Below are positions 7,355-15,349 of a stretch of DNA of 19,379 bases, in pieces. This DNA is from JBFLYN01 sp040756655 (GTDB lineage Bacteria > Bacillota > Sulfobacillia > UBA8153), in assembly GCA_040756655.1 (NCBI GenBank), contig JBFLYN010000048.1:1-19379 (forward strand). Reading direction: 5' to 3'. The notes under the pieces were generated by a model that saw nothing but the letters and a program-made list of their open reading frames with translations, searched no databases and was not told the origin of the DNA. The position numbers and the translations under genes were made by a program. The first letter of the stretch is position 1; every line of letters begins with the position of its first letter.

Positions 7355-8354
7355 CTAGGCCTGCCCGCCACCTTCCACCCGGTCCCCTCTGAACTCCCTC
7401 AACCTCGATATACCGGTCGGCGTAAGCTCCGGGTGCACTCCCGCGTCGACCGCCGCTTGGCGGTAGCTGGCAAACAAGTCCACCGGGTCGGTCAGTCCGG
7501 CCACCAGGCACTCCCGGCCCAGCTGCTGTAGAATCATGCGCGCCATGTAAAAGCCCACCGGATGCCCGCTCACAACAAGTCCTGGCGGAGCTGGCGGCTG
7601 ACTTCACCCAAGAGCCCGCGGTCACGGCTGACAGCCTCCAGTCCCCGCTCCAGCTGGCGGAGGTATGCAGGCGCACCCGCCACTGCGTCAAGGTACTCCG
7701 GGCTTACCTGGCCTTGTCCAAACCAGAGCAGTACGTTGGTGAGATCAGCCACTCCCTCCAGCTGGATCTGGTCGACGATCCAGGCAAGATCGGAGCGGGT
7801 GTCGGCCAGTTCCTGGTCAGTGATTCCACCGCGACGCAGCATCCCTACGTAGTAGTGGTGAAGCTCGTGGGCCAGCAGGTAGACCAGTCGCTCGCCCTGG
7901 TCCAGGGCGTTGAGGAGGTCCACCACTACCGGGCGGTAACCCCGGGCATCGCGATCGAAGATCACAAAGGATACCGGGTAGTAGGCATAGTCGCCGGCGG
8001 GCAGGTACTCCTCGGCCAGGCTCCGGGCCCGAGCCAGCAGCCGGTCATCGTCGCCAAGCTGTTCCTCGTACTCCACTAGTTCTGCCCTACGCTGACCCAC
8101 GTGCACGTAATGGGCGAGGAACCGGTCTCTTCCCAGCGCCAGCGCCTCCTGGCGTTCACGGGCCAGCTCAGGCTTGAACGCCAGCCTCCACTTGACCTGG
8201 AAAAAGCCGGGGCAGAACTCGGAGACGGTGAGGGCCCGGTACCCAGGGGTGGCAAACAGGCATCCCAGAGTGTCTTGGGTACCTCGGCACCGGCCGCCAG
8301 TAGGTCAACGACTTGCCAAAAATACCCCGTACCTGAGAAGTCCAGTTGAGCCAT
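7355..8354 (-). pseudogene. Zinc metalloprotease-like gene broken by two frameshifts
   Basis: Three reading frames join into one ~333-residue protein. Part A, from ATG 8354, reads MAQLDFSGTGYFWQVVDLLA and runs to about 8262. Part B continues in another frame (FATPGYRALTVSEF onwards) and contains the zinc-protease motif HELHH (7855-7869). It stops at 7570. Part C (from 7573, SGHPVGFYMARMI) carries what looks like the family's conserved C-terminal block and ends at 7355. Adding one C after GATGCC at about 8260 restores WDALFATPGY, and one extra base near 7573 joins parts B and C. The HExxH plus later glutamate (LEGVADL) and GxPVGFYMA pattern recalls the DUF5700/DUF2268-type putative zinc peptidases. 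Two single-base losses suggest decay; assembly errors remain possible. Part B alone, from GTG 8106, could still make a 178-residue fragment. The 117 bases upstream hold no clear promoter. Confidence 0.75.
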
Positions 8355-8471
8355 GTGGGAGCCACCTGCCAGGGCTGAGCTTCGGCTGCATTTTCCAGCA
8401 TCTCCTAGGATAGTGCCTCCACTGCTGGGGGCCAGTAAACTCCCAGGACCTCACCGGGGGGAGGCGAATTC

Positions 8472-9062
8472 CTAACCTCCTCGACGGGTTTCCCGGGCAA
8501 ACCTCTCGCCAGCCTGCCTTGCCCGTCCCAACGCATCCTGGTCGGCCCCGGCGTCACCGGCCCCATCATAGCCGGGAAAGTAGATCCCACCTGCATCGCT
8601 ATAGTTTAGGGTGCGAAAAAGGGCCTTGACCGGGGCGCTAGAGTGCTCGTAGAATGCCCGGCGATCAAGGGCGCTCACCGACAGTAGGTACCCCCGGCGC
8701 CCATTTCCTTCTTCGAACCAAGGCCGGTGGAGGCGGTATTTTGCCACCCAAGCGCACTGGAAGCGGTCGATCAAGTTCTTGAGGTGCCCGGGCAGGCTCC
8801 CGAAGTAGACCGGGGCGGCGATTACCACCAGCGGGTGGTCAAAAAACGCGCGGAACACCGTGGCCATGCCGTCCTCGGCCCGGCACCTGCCGGAATCCTC
8901 GCAACCCCCACAGGCCAGGCAGGGGTTCACGTCCAGATCGTACGCGCAAAGGCGTGTGGCCTCAAGGCCAGCCCCGGCGGCACCATCACAGAAAGCCTCA
9001 AGGAGAGCAGCGCTGTTCCCCCGCCGGGGGCTGCCCAAAAGCGCCAGCATCCTTACATTCAT
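8472..9062 (-). CDS. Iron-sulfur flavoprotein / NADPH-dependent FMN reductase-like protein
   Basis: Flavodoxin-fold redox protein of 196 residues. GSPRRGNS (10-17) is the FMN-phosphate-binding loop of the FMN-reductase family, and APVYFGSLPGHLKNLIDR is the second typical flavin-site segment. Cysteines C48, C51, C54 and C60 form the compact CX2CX2CX5C motif known from iron-sulfur flavoproteins, which bind a [4Fe-4S] cluster, followed by DGM. The protein probably shuttles electrons in the cytoplasm; partner and substrate are unknown. ATG 9062 (MNVRMLALLGSP) follows GGTGG by seven bases. An open frame continues upstream to 9281, but that stretch does not resemble the family and would overlap the ilvA promoter. 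It is divergent from ilvA. Confidence 0.85.
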   Translation of the reverse strand: MNVRMLALLGSPRRGNSAALLEAFCDGAAGAGLEATRLCAYDLDVNPCLACGGCEDSGRCRAEDGMATVFRAFFDHPLVVIAAPVYFGSLPGHLKNLIDRFQCAWVAKYRLHRPWFEEGNGRRGYLLSVSALDRRAFYEHSSAPVKALFRTLNYSDAGGIYFPGYDGAGDAGADQDALGRARQAGERFARETRRGG

Positions 9063-9210
9063 CAGCGTCCCACCTTTCCCCTGGCTGCCAGCTTCCCGGG
9101 ATGAACCCGGTTTTCCTGCCGCAAACTGAAAACTCCCGGACAGAATGTGAAGAAACCATGCCTTTCCCATGCAGCCCCAGGCCGCCAACGCCAGGATCCA
9201 GGAAGGATTC

Positions 9211-9239
9211 TTGCAGGCAACCTGCAAATCTGTTAAGTA
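9211..9239 (+). promoter_or_regulatory. Putative ilvA promoter with overlapping inverted repeat
   Basis: TTGCAGG (9211-9217) and CCTGCAA (9221-9227) form a perfect 7-base inverted repeat around CAA. TTGCAG can serve as a -35 element, with TAAGTA (9234-9239) as -10 at 17-base spacing, so the repeat would cover the -35 region. It lies 27 bases upstream of the chosen ilvA start. A repressor or activator site is the simplest reading. The rest of the 203-base gap between the flavoprotein and ilvA shows no gene. Confidence 0.45.
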
Positions 9240-9265
9240 TAGGTTCTGACTGGAGATGGGAGCTG

Positions 9266-10222
9266 GTGACCGTGTCCGCATGTGGCATAGAGGAAATCAG
9301 GCAAGCCCGGGAGACCATCCGGCCGGCCGTCGTCCGCACCCCCCTGGTGTTCTCCGAAAGACTGAGCGAAGAGACTGGAGCCGACATTTACCTCAAGCTT
9401 GAAGGGTTCCAGCGTACTGGCGCGTTCAAATTCCGCGGCGCCTACAACTGCGTAAGCCGGCTGGGACGCGAGGCCCTCTCCGCCGGGCTGGTGACGGCGT
9501 CCAGTGGCAACCATGCGCTGGGCATGTCCTTGGCCGCTCGCATGCACGGGGTGCGGGCCGTGGTGGTGATGCCCCACTCCGCCCCGGCCGCCAAGCAAGA
9601 GCGTGCCCGCACCTACGGGGCCACAGTCATCCTCCACGGGAGCATCTACGATGAAGCCTACGATCATGCCCAATTCCTAGCATCCAAGCACGGTATGACC
9701 TTTGTCCCCAGCTTTGATCACCCACTCATCATAGCCGGGCAGGGCACGGTAGGGCTGGAAATCCTGGAGCAAGAGCCCGGCCTGGACCTGATAGTCACCC
9801 CGGTGGGAGGTGGCGGGCTCTTGGCCGGGCTGCTCATCGCCGCCGCCGGCGTAGAGGTGGTAGGGGTCCAGGCCGAAGGAGCTGCAGCCATGGCCCGTTC
9901 ACTGGAGCGAGGAGAGCGCCACGTGCTGGCCAGCGCCGCCACGGTGGCCGACGGCATCGCCACCCTTAAGCCGGGGGCAATCACCTTTGATATCGCCTCC
10001 AGGTACCAGGCGCGGGTGGTGACGGTGAGCGATGCGCAGTTGCTGCAAGCCATGACCCGCCTCTTGGCGACAGGAGTTGTAGCCGAACCCGCGGCGGCTG
10101 CGGGTGTGGCCGCGCTGCGCGAGGTTTTGCCCGTGGCCGGCAGGAAGGTAGCCTGCGTGGTGACGGGAGGAAATGTTTCCGGAACGTTCCTGGCCAAGGC
10201 AGCAACGGGTCTTCCCGGCTAG
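9266..10222 (+). CDS. ilvA: Threonine dehydratase (short form, no ACT domain)
   Basis: PLP-dependent deaminase converting threonine to 2-oxobutyrate and ammonia; serine may also be used. The 318-residue protein has the PLP lysine in RTGAFKFRGA (K55), the substrate loop SSGNHALG, the phosphate-binding glycine loop VGGGGLLAG and a C-terminal CVVTGGNVSG. There is no C-terminal ACT regulatory domain, so it resembles catabolic TdcB or the short IlvA of many Gram-positives and archaea rather than isoleucine-inhibited long IlvA. Starts: GTG 9266 or GTG 9272 (GGGAG at 9258-9262 is nine bases from 9272); the frame stays open up to 8954, but that part overlaps the divergent gene. The stop overlaps the stop of the convergent gene in a CTAG. 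Confidence 0.88.
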   Translation: MTVSACGIEEIRQARETIRPAVVRTPLVFSERLSEETGADIYLKLEGFQRTGAFKFRGAYNCVSRLGREALSAGLVTASSGNHALGMSLAARMHGVRAVVVMPHSAPAAKQERARTYGATVILHGSIYDEAYDHAQFLASKHGMTFVPSFDHPLIIAGQGTVGLEILEQEPGLDLIVTPVGGGGLLAGLLIAAAGVEVVGVQAEGAAAMARSLERGERHVLASAATVADGIATLKPGAITFDIASRYQARVVTVSDAQLLQAMTRLLATGVVAEPAAAAGVAALREVLPVAGRKVACVVTGGNVSGTFLAKAATGLPG

Positions 10223-10836
10223 AGACCGCTTAGCACCACCATCACCGTCCTGCGCAGGCGCGAGGGGCCGCTGACCCACACGGTGTCGAAGCTTTGGCCA
10301 TCCAGGAGTTCGCCGATGACGTTGCGGGTGGCTACCCCGGGCACGGCAAAGATCCATTGCAGCGCTGCGTCGGTCAGGTAGCGGTGGGCAAAGGCGGCTT
10401 TCCCTCGGCCCGCTACCAGCACTGCGGTGACTCGCGCACCCTGGGCCAGCAGGCACCGGCCGGGCCAGATCAGGGCGGCCTGTTCGATCCCTTCACCCAC
10501 CAGGAGCACTCGTCGCCCCCGGTTGTCCCGGGCCAGCACCTCGGTGGCCCGGGGTATCACGGGTTTGGCGCTGCCCAGCCAAACCCGGCGGTCCGGCCCG
10601 CGACCCAGGGAGGCGTCGGGCGTGAGCGCCAGGACCCGGCAGCTTTGGTCTTGTTCCTCTACTTCCAGTGGGTACACCCTGGCGCCGATGGTCTTGCCGT
10701 CGTGGATATATTTCCCAACACAGCGCTGCCCGGGAACCAGCCACGCAGCGGCCTCTCCCGGGGCCTGCAAGATAACCTCCCAGACGGTTCCTGCTCCGGG
10801 CCTGCCCCGGACCAGAGTAGCTTCTACTGTCTTCAA
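10219..10836 (-). CDS. Ferredoxin-reductase/PyrK-like protein, short form, downstream of hypE
   Basis: A 205-residue protein that I match only by fold pattern. An N-terminal beta-rich part contains GARVYPLEV (R53-x-Y55), like the RxYS flavin-binding motif of the ferredoxin-NADP reductase superfamily. This is followed by RRVLLVGEGIEQAALIWPGR and GARVTAVLVAG, which look like the nucleotide-binding half of PyrK-type electron-transfer subunits, and by a late SGPSRL resembling their CGPxxM. The C-terminal cysteine cluster of PyrK is absent, so there is no [2Fe-2S] site. The likely start is TTG 10836 with a GGGGGAAGG upstream. It lies 64 bases after hypE on the same strand and may be its last operon member. 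A redox role near the hydrogenase is inference; it could also be a degenerate, non-catalytic relative. Confidence 0.55.
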   Translation of the reverse strand: MKTVEATLVRGRPGAGTVWEVILQAPGEAAAWLVPGQRCVGKYIHDGKTIGARVYPLEVEEQDQSCRVLALTPDASLGRGPDRRVWLGSAKPVIPRATEVLARDNRGRRVLLVGEGIEQAALIWPGRCLLAQGARVTAVLVAGRGKAAFAHRYLTDAALQWIFAVPGVATRNVIGELLDGQSFDTVWVSGPSRLRRTVMVVLSGL

Positions 10837-10900
10837 GGGCCTTCCCCCGGTGCGCGTTGTGTACCCTAGTCTATTCCGCTACCCCTGGCAATGCCATTGG

Positions 10901-11881
10901 TCAGCAGATGCGCGGCAGCTGCCCTTCTGTTTCCAGTTGCAGGCGTCTGAGCCCTCCGGCGGCGGTCTTGAGAAGTACCTGGCCGGAATCACGGGTGACC
11001 GTGCCGATGACCGCGGCGGCAGGATGATATGACTTCAGCACATCTAAGACCCCATCGACAGCATCCGGCCGGGCGAAGACCACGAGTCGTCCCTCGCAGG
11101 CCAGGTACAGTGGATCCAGTCCCAGCACGGACGTGGCCGCCCGGGTACGGGATCCCAAAGGAATCTGGGCTTCCTCTAGTTCCACGCCCACGCTGGAGGA
11201 TTCGGCCAGTTCCAGGAGGGCTGTGGCCAGCCCTCCGCGAGTCGGGTCTCTCATGGGACCAGTGCCCGGGCACCGTTCCAGGAGCGCGGCCACTACCTCC
11301 CACAAGGGCGCACAGTCGCTTACCGGTGCTCCCTGGGCGGGCATCCCAAGCCGGGCCCACGCCACTGCTGCACCGTGGTCCCCCACGGGTCCGCTTACCA
11401 ACACCTTGTCCTTGGGGCGGGCCCGCCTGCGTACCCGGCCCGGCGTCCCCCGGCCGATGCCGGAAGTAACCACGTACAGGCGGTGGCACTGGCGTCTGCC
11501 CACCACCTTGATGTCCCCGCCCACCACCGGGACACCGGCTTCCCGGGACGCACCGGCCATGGACCTGACCACCTGGCGGACTAGCCCCAGTTCTACGCCT
11601 TCTTCAAGGATGAAAGCGGCACTCACCGCCAGAGGCCGGGCACCCGATACTGCCAGGTCGTTGACGGTCCCGCAGAGGGCCAGTCGCCCGATGTCCCCAC
11701 CCGGGAATACCGGCGGATCCACAACGAAAGCGTCGGTGGTGAAGGCCATGCCCCGACCGGTCCAGGCTGCATCGCCTAGCTGGGCCCGACCGGGCAGCCC
11801 GAGTTCCGGTAGGAAAAGGTTGTCCAAAAGGCCGGCGGTGAGGGACCCGCCGGCTCCATGACCAAGGCTGATGCGTTTCAA
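10901..11881 (-). CDS. hypE: Hydrogenase maturation protein HypE (carbamoyl dehydratase)
   Basis: HypE receives a carbamoyl group from HypF on its C-terminal cysteine and dehydrates it with ATP to a thiocyanate, giving the cyanide ligands of the [NiFe] site. The 326-residue protein starts with a typical ISLGHGAGG, has TTDAFVVDP and VGGDIKVV (usually GDTKVV) of the PurM/AIR-synthase-like ATP fold, DPTRGGLATALLE, and ends in the diagnostic PRIC (Cys326). The start is TTG 11881: GGGAGG lies eight bases upstream, inside the last codons of hypD, and the reading starts where the family starts. The gap to the hypD stop is five bases. The frame is open further upstream, but that would lie within hypD. 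Confidence 0.95.
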   Translation of the reverse strand: MKRISLGHGAGGSLTAGLLDNLFLPELGLPGRAQLGDAAWTGRGMAFTTDAFVVDPPVFPGGDIGRLALCGTVNDLAVSGARPLAVSAAFILEEGVELGLVRQVVRSMAGASREAGVPVVGGDIKVVGRRQCHRLYVVTSGIGRGTPGRVRRRARPKDKVLVSGPVGDHGAAVAWARLGMPAQGAPVSDCAPLWEVVAALLERCPGTGPMRDPTRGGLATALLELAESSSVGVELEEAQIPLGSRTRAATSVLGLDPLYLACEGRLVVFARPDAVDGVLDVLKSYHPAAAVIGTVTRDSGQVLLKTAAGGLRRLQLETEGQLPRIC

Positions 11882-11886
11882 CGAAC

Positions 11887-12879
11887 CTACCTCCCGTAGG
11901 TGTACAGGGCGGCGCAGGCGCCTTCGGACGATACCATGCACGGGCCGGCCGGGCGGGCCGGCGTGCATTCCCGCCCGAACCGGGGGCACGCCCAGGGTTC
12001 CAGGGCCCCGCGCAGCACATCGCCGCACCGGCACTCGCTGTCTGCTTCTTCTTCACCTGCTGCGCTCTCTAACAAGGCCAGAGCGTCAAACTCATGGTAT
12101 GCAGGACCCAGTGCCAGGCCGCTCCCTTCTATGGTCCCGAGCCCTCGCCAGTAGGCCGGAGACGGCACGAACACCTCCGCCATGATCTCCTGGGCCAGGG
12201 AGTTCCCATGCGGCCGGACTACCTCAGGATAGGCGTTCACCACCCGCCCTCCTCCCTGTTCGGCCAGTTGCAGCAACACGGCCAATCCCCGCTGCAGCTG
12301 GTGCCGGTCAAAGCCAGCCACCACCGCCGGTACACCAAATCGCTCAAGACGCCGGTAAGGTATAGAGCCAATGATGGCACTGACATGACCAGGACAGAGA
12401 AGCCCATCTACCTGGCAGGACCCGGACGACAAGAGCGCGGTCAGGGCCGGCAGGATGGTGCGCGCGGCTGATAGCACGTGGAAGTTGCCCAGGCCAAGGG
12501 AACGGGCCTCACGGAGCGTGGCCGCCACCGTCGCCGCGGTGGTCTCAAAGCCGGTGGCAAAAAACACAACCCGTGTGCGCGGGCAGGACCTGGCATACTC
12601 CAGAGCCTGCCACGCCGAAAGCGCCGGGCGGGCCGGCGTGCCGGACAGGGGTAATGGGCGGCGGAGCAGGTCGGGATAGGTATAGAGGACCACGCCGCGC
12701 GACCGGGCCAGGCCGGCAGCCTGGCGCTGGACTCCGGTGCCCGTAACACACACCGGGCAACCCGGTCCCGACACCAACCTCACCCCGGGACGTAGCCGGG
12801 TGCGCAGCCCGTGGCGGGCAACGGCAACCGTGTGCGTGCCGCAGACTTCCATGAGGGTCAGGGAGCGGCGTTTTCCCAT
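11887..12879 (-). CDS. hypD: Hydrogenase maturation protein HypD
   Basis: HypD is the [4Fe-4S] scaffold that, with HypC, carries iron while two cyanides and one CO are attached. The 330-residue protein shows the family motifs: MEVCGTHT (CGTH from C13), SGPGCPVCVT, FFATGFETTAATVA, CPGHVSAIIG and the C-terminal cysteine-rich segment CRCGDVLRG ... CPRFGREC ... GPCMVSSEGACAA, which binds the cluster. ATG 12879 has GAGGAGG a few bases upstream and lies within the end of hypC, overlapping it by 22 bases. This is the only ATG start that can be chosen with confidence in the hydrogenase gene cluster. Confidence 0.97.
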   Translation of the reverse strand: MGKRRSLTLMEVCGTHTVAVARHGLRTRLRPGVRLVSGPGCPVCVTGTGVQRQAAGLARSRGVVLYTYPDLLRRPLPLSGTPARPALSAWQALEYARSCPRTRVVFFATGFETTAATVAATLREARSLGLGNFHVLSAARTILPALTALLSSGSCQVDGLLCPGHVSAIIGSIPYRRLERFGVPAVVAGFDRHQLQRGLAVLLQLAEQGGGRVVNAYPEVVRPHGNSLAQEIMAEVFVPSPAYWRGLGTIEGSGLALGPAYHEFDALALLESAAGEEEADSECRCGDVLRGALEPWACPRFGRECTPARPAGPCMVSSEGACAALYTYGR

Positions 12880-13088
12880 CCCAGCACCTCCTCAAGCAGG
12901 TCCAGCATGCGCCGGGCTTCCTGTTCATCTACAAACTCAATGGCAAACCCGGCGTGAACCAGCACCATGTCCCCAGGGCCGGCCGTGGGCAGAAGTTCCA
13001 AGCGCACCTCCCAGGTAAGGTCTTCCAGGGCCACAGTGGCCGAGTAACCGCTGACTTTCACCACCCGGGCGGGCACGGCTACACACAC
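12858..13088 (-). CDS. hypC: Hydrogenase maturation chaperone HypC
   Basis: Small (76-residue) HypC/HupF-family chaperone that binds iron together with HypD and then delivers the Fe(CN)2CO unit to the hydrogenase large-subunit precursor. MCVAVPARV has the essential cysteine directly after the initiator, and GDMVLVHAGFAIEFVDEQEA is the conserved C-terminal half. The start is GTG 13088, with GGGAGG about nine bases upstream. It overlaps the end of hypF by 10 bases and the start of hypD by 22, so the three genes are translated as a tight unit. Confidence 0.96.
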   Translation of the reverse strand: MCVAVPARVVKVSGYSATVALEDLTWEVRLELLPTAGPGDMVLVHAGFAIEFVDEQEARRMLDLLEEVLGWENAAP

Positions 13089-15349
13089 CGGGTAACACCT
13101 CCCTGCCTGGCCAGCCAGGCCTGGCCCAGGGCGAGCCCGCCGTCTCCCGGCGGCACCAGCCGGGCCTCGTACACGGAAAGGCCGTTGGCCGCCAGGCCCT
13201 CTCGAACCCCCTGGGCCAGGATCTGGTTTTGGAAAACCCCGCCCGCCAGCACCACCGAGCCCACCCCCCGGGCCCGGGCCAATCCGGTGGCCACCTCCAC
13301 GGCCAGGTTGGCGAGGGTCTTATGGAAGCGAGCGGCCCTCACCGGCCCCGGGGCCGGGTCATCCAGGAGTCCGGCCCAGGTGCGACCCAAGCACACCCGC
13401 ACCCCCAGGCGGGTGCGCTCAAGATCATACTCGTAAGCCGCCTCCTCGCCGGGGATAGCGGCGCACTCCAACAGCAGGGCGGCTTCTCCCTGGTAGGAAG
13501 CATGGGCGCACAGGCCCAAAAAAGCTGCGGCAATATCGAAAAGCCGGCCGGCCCCCGAGGTGCGGTGGATTCGCCACCGGCGGCCGGACTGCCGGGCCAC
13601 AGCCTCGGCCTCCAGGGGAGACAGGTCCGGCAACAGCCGTACTGCCCGTTCTAGACCGGTCCGGCCCCAGTAGTGATAGAGGCACGCTGCTGCCATGCGG
13701 TACGGGCGCTGGACGCAAAGCTCACCGCCCGGCATGGGCAGGTATGGCAGGTGGGCCAGCCGGGCAAACCTCCTCCCCTGCCAGAGCAGAAACTCCCCAC
13801 CCCACAGGTTCCCATCCTGGCCCAAGCCGGTGCCGTCCCAAGCCAGACCCAGCACCGGGCCGTCCAGCCCGTGTTCGGCCATGACGGCTGCCACGTGGGC
13901 ATGGTGGTGCTGGACGCGCCCCAGGGGAACCTTCATGCCGGCAGCCAGGGAGGCGGCCAGTTCTGATGACCGGTAGCCAGGATGCATGTCGCACACTACC
14001 ATGGCCGGCCGGGCGTTCAGCAACGACACGAGTTTTTGGTACGTCTCCCGGTAGTTCCGGGCGGCCTGTTCATCCTCAAGGTCGCCCAGGTGTTGGCTGA
14101 GCACGGCCTGTCCTCCTGTGGCCAGGCACAGGGCCCCGGCACTATCCCCGCCCGCCGCCAAGATGTCCCCCCGGCCGGGTATGGGCAAAGGCCGGGGGGT
14201 TAGCCCACGGGCGCGTCTGAGCACCTGCATGCGCCCTTGCTGGAACTGGACCACCGTGTCGTCGCACCGCTGCACGATGGCCCGGTCGTGAGTAAGCACG
14301 CCTGCGGGCCCCAGGGCCAGGGCTTCATGTTCCTCCCTGGCCAGGGGTCTTCCCGTCACGTTGGCGCTGGTCATCACCAGGTACTCCACGCCGGCTGCGA
14401 AGAGGTTCTGGTGGAGCGGGGTATAGGGTAACATGATCCCGGTGCGGGTAAGGCCCGGCTGTACCGTAGGGACCACCGGCGAACTGGCCTGGCTGCGGGC
14501 CAGCACCACCGGGGCCACCGGCCCAGCGGCACACTCTCGTTCGGAAGCTGACCAAGCCACGGCCCGGTCTGCCTGGGTCACGCCTGCCGCCATCACGGCC
14601 AGCGGCTGGCGGGGACGCTGCTTTAGCCTTCGCACCTCCTCTACCGCCCTCGGGTCAGTAGCGCTGGCTACCAGGTGAAACCCGCCCAGCCCCTTGACGG
14701 CCAGGACCATCCCGTCCCGGAGCAGTTGCCGGGCCCGCTCTAGAGCCTGGTTACCCGCAAGCCGCCGCCCGGTTTCAACCAGTTCCAGGTTGGGGCCGCA
14801 AGCGGGGCAAGCCACGGGCTGGGCGTGGTAGCGCCGGTCGGCCGGGTCCTCATATTCCCGCCGACAGTCGCCGCACAGGCGAAAGGTGGCCATGGTGGTA
14901 CGCGGGCGGTCGTAGGGGAGCTGGCAGACGATGGTGTAGCGCGGGCCGCAGGATGTGCAGTTGGTGAAGCTGTACTGGTATCTCCGTCCAGAAGGGTCCC
15001 GGTATTCGGACCAGCACTCAGCGCAGGTGGCGGTATCCGGCGGGACTAGGCCCCGGCCTGCTTGCCTGGTCGCACTGGCTTTCACAATGAACCCGGAGCT
15101 GCCCCGGGGCTTCACTGGTTGAGCACGCACGGTGCATACCACGGCCAGTGGGGGACCATCCTCCACCAGTGCCACTCGAAACTGCTCTAGACCGCCCGGG
15201 TCGCCTTCAGCTTCGATGGTCACGCCCGCCGCATCGTTGGCCACCCAACCCGTTAGCCCCAGGCTGTGGGCCAGTCGTACCACGTAGGGCCTAAACCCGA
15301 CTCCCTGGACCACGCCGCTTACCTCCAGCCGCCAGCGCACGGTGTTCAC
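13079..15349 (-). CDS. hypF: Carbamoyltransferase HypF
   Basis: HypF makes carbamoyl adenylate from carbamoyl phosphate and ATP and transfers the carbamoyl to HypE. Domains in order over 756 residues: acylphosphatase-like (VVQGVGFRP, R20); two zinc-finger motifs CX2CX18CX2C (C109/112/131/134 and C159/162/181/184); a YrdC-like domain (KGLGGFHLVASA, LKQRPRQPLAVM); and a Kae1-like C-terminal domain with VQHHHAHVAAVM, AWDGTGLG and VVLAGGVFQN. All expected motifs are present and the length is normal. The chosen start is GTG 15349, where GAGGTG lies six bases upstream and MNTVRWRLEVSG begins like other HypF proteins. It overlaps the upstream protease stop as GTGA. The frame is open to 15703, but that part is antisense-like and does not resemble HypF. 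Confidence 0.97.
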   Translation of the reverse strand: MNTVRWRLEVSGVVQGVGFRPYVVRLAHSLGLTGWVANDAAGVTIEAEGDPGGLEQFRVALVEDGPPLAVVCTVRAQPVKPRGSSGFIVKASATRQAGRGLVPPDTATCAECWSEYRDPSGRRYQYSFTNCTSCGPRYTIVCQLPYDRPRTTMATFRLCGDCRREYEDPADRRYHAQPVACPACGPNLELVETGRRLAGNQALERARQLLRDGMVLAVKGLGGFHLVASATDPRAVEEVRRLKQRPRQPLAVMAAGVTQADRAVAWSASERECAAGPVAPVVLARSQASSPVVPTVQPGLTRTGIMLPYTPLHQNLFAAGVEYLVMTSANVTGRPLAREEHEALALGPAGVLTHDRAIVQRCDDTVVQFQQGRMQVLRRARGLTPRPLPIPGRGDILAAGGDSAGALCLATGGQAVLSQHLGDLEDEQAARNYRETYQKLVSLLNARPAMVVCDMHPGYRSSELAASLAAGMKVPLGRVQHHHAHVAAVMAEHGLDGPVLGLAWDGTGLGQDGNLWGGEFLLWQGRRFARLAHLPYLPMPGGELCVQRPYRMAAACLYHYWGRTGLERAVRLLPDLSPLEAEAVARQSGRRWRIHRTSGAGRLFDIAAAFLGLCAHASYQGEAALLLECAAIPGEEAAYEYDLERTRLGVRVCLGRTWAGLLDDPAPGPVRAARFHKTLANLAVEVATGLARARGVGSVVLAGGVFQNQILAQGVREGLAANGLSVYEARLVPPGDGGLALGQAWLARQGGVTRCV

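Noticed and set aside
8954..9265. N-terminal extension of threonine dehydratase from GTG 8954
   Set aside because: It runs through the start of the divergent flavoprotein gene and the promoter/inverted repeat, and the residues do not resemble the family; the dehydratase fold begins around 9272.
11133..11861. 242-residue open frame antisense to hypE
   Set aside because: No recognisable motif; a low-information Ser/Pro/Arg-rich product, typical of antisense frames over a GC-rich gene.
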